This document shows positions 60,701 through 64,000 of a DNA stretch of 64,000 bases, piece after piece. The notes below the pieces were generated by a model. The model was not told the DNA's origin and ran no database searches. It was given only the letters and a program-made list of their open reading frames with translations. The translations under genes were made by a program, and so were the position numbers. Each line of letters opens with the position of its first letter. The first letter of the stretch is position 1. Source of the DNA: Parus major (taxonomy: Eukaryota > Chordata > Aves > Passeriformes > Paridae); the NCBI RefSeq assembly GCF_001522545.3, contig NC_031774.1, positions 53,932,580-53,996,579 of the forward strand, read 5' to 3'.

Positions 60701-63450
60701 GAATATTGACAAGTGAAACTGCTCCTGAGTCACATCGTTGTTACAGTAATGAAAAATGAAACATCATCTGTAGTATCTAGGTTGAGGGAAGGTGGCTGTG
60801 AAACAAGCTGTTGTGGTGGGAATGTCTTTCCAGAAGGAGGAAAGAAGGGGAATATGAGACAGTAACAGTGAGTGTGTATGGGGTGAGAAACATCATGGGC
60901 CAGAGAGCCTCCCACTCTGGGAGCTGCTGCAGAACATGGCAGGGCAGTGTCCAGCAGCACAGTCCCAGCTCCTGTTTCCCAGCTCCCAAGCCATTGCAGG
61001 GCAGCCAAGTCCACTCAGGACTCACCCAGGTGGAGAAGTCCTTGGTTCTGGCTGCAGAGCCTGCAATGGATGAGGGGAACATAATGGAAATCTTGAGTCA
61101 GGTGAAAGCATCCTCCATGTACAGGCAGAGGGCTGCTGAGGCAGAGAGAGACCAGGATCCCATGGATGCTGCATTAGGGGGTGTGGAGAGGGTCAGAGTG
61201 AGCCCTGAGAACAGTAAGGAATGTAAGGATGGAGAAGAGTCATCATTTTGCCGTGTCCAGGAAGTCAGGACAAAACTTGTAGGTATTACAGCCTGAGAAG
61301 GAACAAAAAGAAAAGGCAGGAAGAGTAGGCTGGTGCAGGGAGGTAAGGAGGGTTTCTATAGCCGTGGCATTTGGGATGGAAAGTTGGGGGGGAAGAATTT
61401 TGTGCTGCTGAAGGCAGGGATGGTGAAGGAGGTGTGGCAATTATTAGTGTAGGCAAGACGAGAAAAGCCTCAGAATGGTGATGCTATAGGCAAAGGTAGG
61501 AGTTACTGAGGTAAAGGTAGGAGGAGAAGCTGACTGCAAGGAGAAGTTAAGCAGACAGGAGAAGAGAAGGAGAGTGAATTTGTCATGAAAGAAGGCATTG
61601 GCAGGAAGGGAATGGGTCTAAAAGAAAGGTTGATGTAGGAAGAGCAGTCTTTGAGCTGCTCTTCCTGCAAGAACATGCAAGGGATGTGCAAGGTCAGAAT
61701 AAAAGTGCAGATGAAAATACTCTTCTCAGTAAAGTGGTTGCTGTGATGGGGAATAGGGATCAGTCTGCCAGAGGAGGGACTGGCAAATGGGGATGGCACC
61801 TTTACTGGCAGGGCCTGCAGAGCTGATGTGAGGAGCAGACTGGGCTGAAGGTTCACCAGGGTGGATATGGATGGAGTCACCACTGGATTTGTTAGCTTCT
61901 CCTCAGAGATGAAAATGGTAAGGAGGAGCTTGGAAATAGGTACTGGGCAGGTGGACAGGCATTATCAGTTGTCCTGGGAGGTGAAGCATGAAGCCACGGG
62001 TTTTTGGAAATAAGATGTAGCTACAAGAGAGTTGAGAACACCTTCCTCAGATGGGGAAAGGGCTGGGAGAGCTACCCCAGGACTTTAAGGAAATGAACCG
62101 AGGAGCTCCCCCCAGCAGGGTGTTAGGAGAACATCTAGTGGTGGCCTGGAGTTTTGTGGGGTTTCCCTCCATCCCTGTGACTGGTGGCCCCATGGTATCT
62201 TCCCAATGACTCAGGGAATTTCCCAAGGCCCTGCTGAGAGCTCTCTCTGCATGCATCAAAACTGGTTTGTGGTTGGTTTCTTTTGAGCATCAAAACTGCA
62301 AAAGAAATTTTCTAGCTCCTCTCTGTCTGGGAAATGGAGTAGTCACTGGGAAAGCACATCAGATGGGAACTGGGTTGTCTGTCTGTCTCTGCCAGCTTGT
62401 GTGTCCCCAGGCAGGACCTTCTGGGTGGCTGGATGGTAACACCTACAGCCAGGTCTGTCACCACCTTGTCAGGGTCACAGCTCCAGGTCTGAAAGGCTAC
62501 ATGAGAGACTGAATGCAGCCCTGCTTTTGGGGGGAAAGATAACTTCTAATACTTAAAACATTCTGATTTTTGCTACTTCTTTCCTGCTCATGGATAACCA
62601 CCACAGCTCTTCTCTCCTCATGGACATGTGTTTCCCATGTGTCCAAAAGATTCGAATGGATAGAAAAGAACAGCTCTGTCCAGAAAGCCTCTGGGGAGAA
62701 AACCTCACCCTGGGCCAGGAGCAGCTCAACACAGCTACCTCCTGCTGCTGTCAAGCTGCTTTTAATTTTTTCCTTGGCTATTTATTACAGAGACCCCTCA
62801 GTGGTGGTGAGGAGCCTGTGCATTCTCTGGGTGTGTAAGCACTAGGCTGGTGCTCATTTACATTTTCTCTGTGTTGTGGCAGGCTGGCTGCCTCAATAAA
62901 TACCCTCAAATGGTTGTTGCTCATGCTGAGATTCTCTTGTCCTTGTGTGACTGAAGGGATCTCACACACTTCCATGCAGAGGACTCAAAGGAGGCACAGA
63001 AAAGCCATCATAATGTATTCATCCAAAGAGAACCCTTCACAGCTTATGCAGTCAAGGATAGCTTCTTGTTTTTTCTTGAGTCACTCATTGTAAAACTATT
63101 CAAGCTACTCAGGGATAGAGAAAGTTATCAAGGAGTTTAAAAGAGGCAAATTCAGACATGTCTTGGCTGTTCAGGCTGCACATCCAACCTTTTTGCTTGC
63201 AGATGGAATGTAGCCGTTTCCATGTTGAAAAAATAACATGACTAAGATGTAGTGTGTTTGAATAATAAAACAACCCAGTCTGGGCCCCACTGAGTGAAAG
63301 CAAGACTCAGCTTGTAACATGTGGCTTCGAACCCTCTGACTGATTGGTGATGTTTTGTCTGAACCTCTCAAACCATAAGAATTCAGGAATGGCCCAGGCC
63401 AGCTCTACAAGTACTGTTCCTCCAGAATGAGTATAATCTTCCGGGCATAG
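57800..63450. other. Intergenic stretch, no gene recognised
   Basis: No recognisable coding exon. The segment 58,650-60,300 is a long T/C-rich, evenly diverged stretch that could be an old transposon, but I cannot name a family. The part at 60,800-62,500 is purine-rich and GC-moderate with motif-free frames up to about 160 codons. Confidence 0.5.
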
Positions 63451-63575
63451 TATCACAGAATGGTTTGGTTTGGAAGAGACCTTAAAGATCATCTTGTTTT
63501 AACCCCCTGCCATGGGCATGGACACCTCCCCCTAGACCAGCTTGCTTCCCCCATCCAGCTTGGAATGGGCATGAC
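63451..63575 (-). mobile_element. CR1 LINE 3'-end fragment, minus orientation
   Basis: Reads ATCACAGAATGGTTTGGTTT, GGAAGAGACCTTAAAGATCA and CCCCTGCCATGGGCATGGAC, then CACCTCCCCCTAGACCAGC, the reverse complement of the CR1 3' end, including the terminal ATTCTGTGAT-type unit. About 125 bp; the left edge is sharp and the right edge fades. Confidence 0.9.
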
Positions 63576-64000
63576 TCTGTTCTGAGCCATCAGTCTGTCC
63601 CCTTGATCCACTCCTCACAGCCACAGCTCCTCTTGGCTATGTCTGTCTGGATGACCTTGATCTTGGGAAATGTTCCATCCTAACCAGAAAGGGTCTGAGG
63701 CTGTGGGTAAAGTCAGCAAAGTCAGGGAGGCCCTTGTGAGCTTTAGGCTGCAAGAGTGGGATTCAGAAAAAGGTTCATGTTCCTCTGTGGCTGTGGCTTG
63801 AGCCAACAATGAGAAAAAAGTGGGGAAGAGTAGTGCCAGCTTTAGACTTTGAGGCCTTTGTTGTTCTGCCCAGGTGCTTTTAAAAGAAAAAAAACATTAA
63901 GGTCACAAATTTAAAAGAATATCCCGATGCCTACAAGGCTGTGAATGATTCTAAGAGATGACTTTCAGCTGTCATTTCAAAGTTTTTGGACAGAACATTC

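Noticed and set aside
1..64000. Search by eye for tRNA, rRNA, CRISPR arrays, bacterial operons and endogenous retroviral genes
   Set aside because: None seen; the window is vertebrate nuclear DNA, and repeats are limited to CR1 fragments and simple repeats.

Overview
The window is eukaryotic nuclear DNA, most likely from a bird. It contains two vertebrate genes, CDCA4 and GPR132, in the same order and orientation I recall from human 14q32.33. It also carries several 3'-truncated CR1-type LINE fragments, the typical avian retroelement, in an otherwise repeat-poor, intron- and intergene-rich background. I cannot name the species from the sequence.

Layout. Positions 1-8,340 are AT-rich with no recognisable gene. 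A CpG island (about 8,390-9,640) follows, interrupted by an 825-base assembly gap (8,671-9,495); it probably marks the promoter of a gene I could not identify. Positions 9,650-16,300 hold no recognisable gene but do contain a few splice-bounded open segments on the minus strand. CDCA4 (minus strand) has its complete coding sequence in one exon (17,429-18,178). Its intron runs right for about 6 kb to a CpG-island promoter at 23,640-24,740, with inverted CCAAT boxes and YY1-like motifs. A CR1 copy lies immediately upstream of that promoter.

From about 25,740 to 27,090 (minus strand) lies a clearly decayed, intronless copy of an SHCBP1-family gene with frameshifts, in-frame stops and an internal deletion. 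A second, orphan GC-rich island is at 28,760-29,200. After roughly 9 kb of unremarkable sequence and a CR1 fragment comes GPR132 (minus strand). Its coding sequence is intact in one exon (40,650-41,753), preceded by a splice acceptor at 41,778. A possible 5' untranslated exon for it lies near 48,040-48,180. The rest (48-64 kb) is non-coding as far as I can see, with CR1 fragments at about 54.0, 57.6 and 63.5 kb; from human synteny JAG2 would be expected beyond the right edge.

Functionally the two genes are independent: CDCA4 is a nuclear SERTA-domain transcriptional co-regulator linked to E2F and the cell cycle, and GPR132 (G2A) is a plasma-membrane class A GPCR of the proton/lipid-sensing group. 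No tRNA, rRNA, CRISPR array or viral gene was seen. The most notable item is the SHCBP1-like retro-pseudogene, since processed pseudogenes are uncommon in birds.
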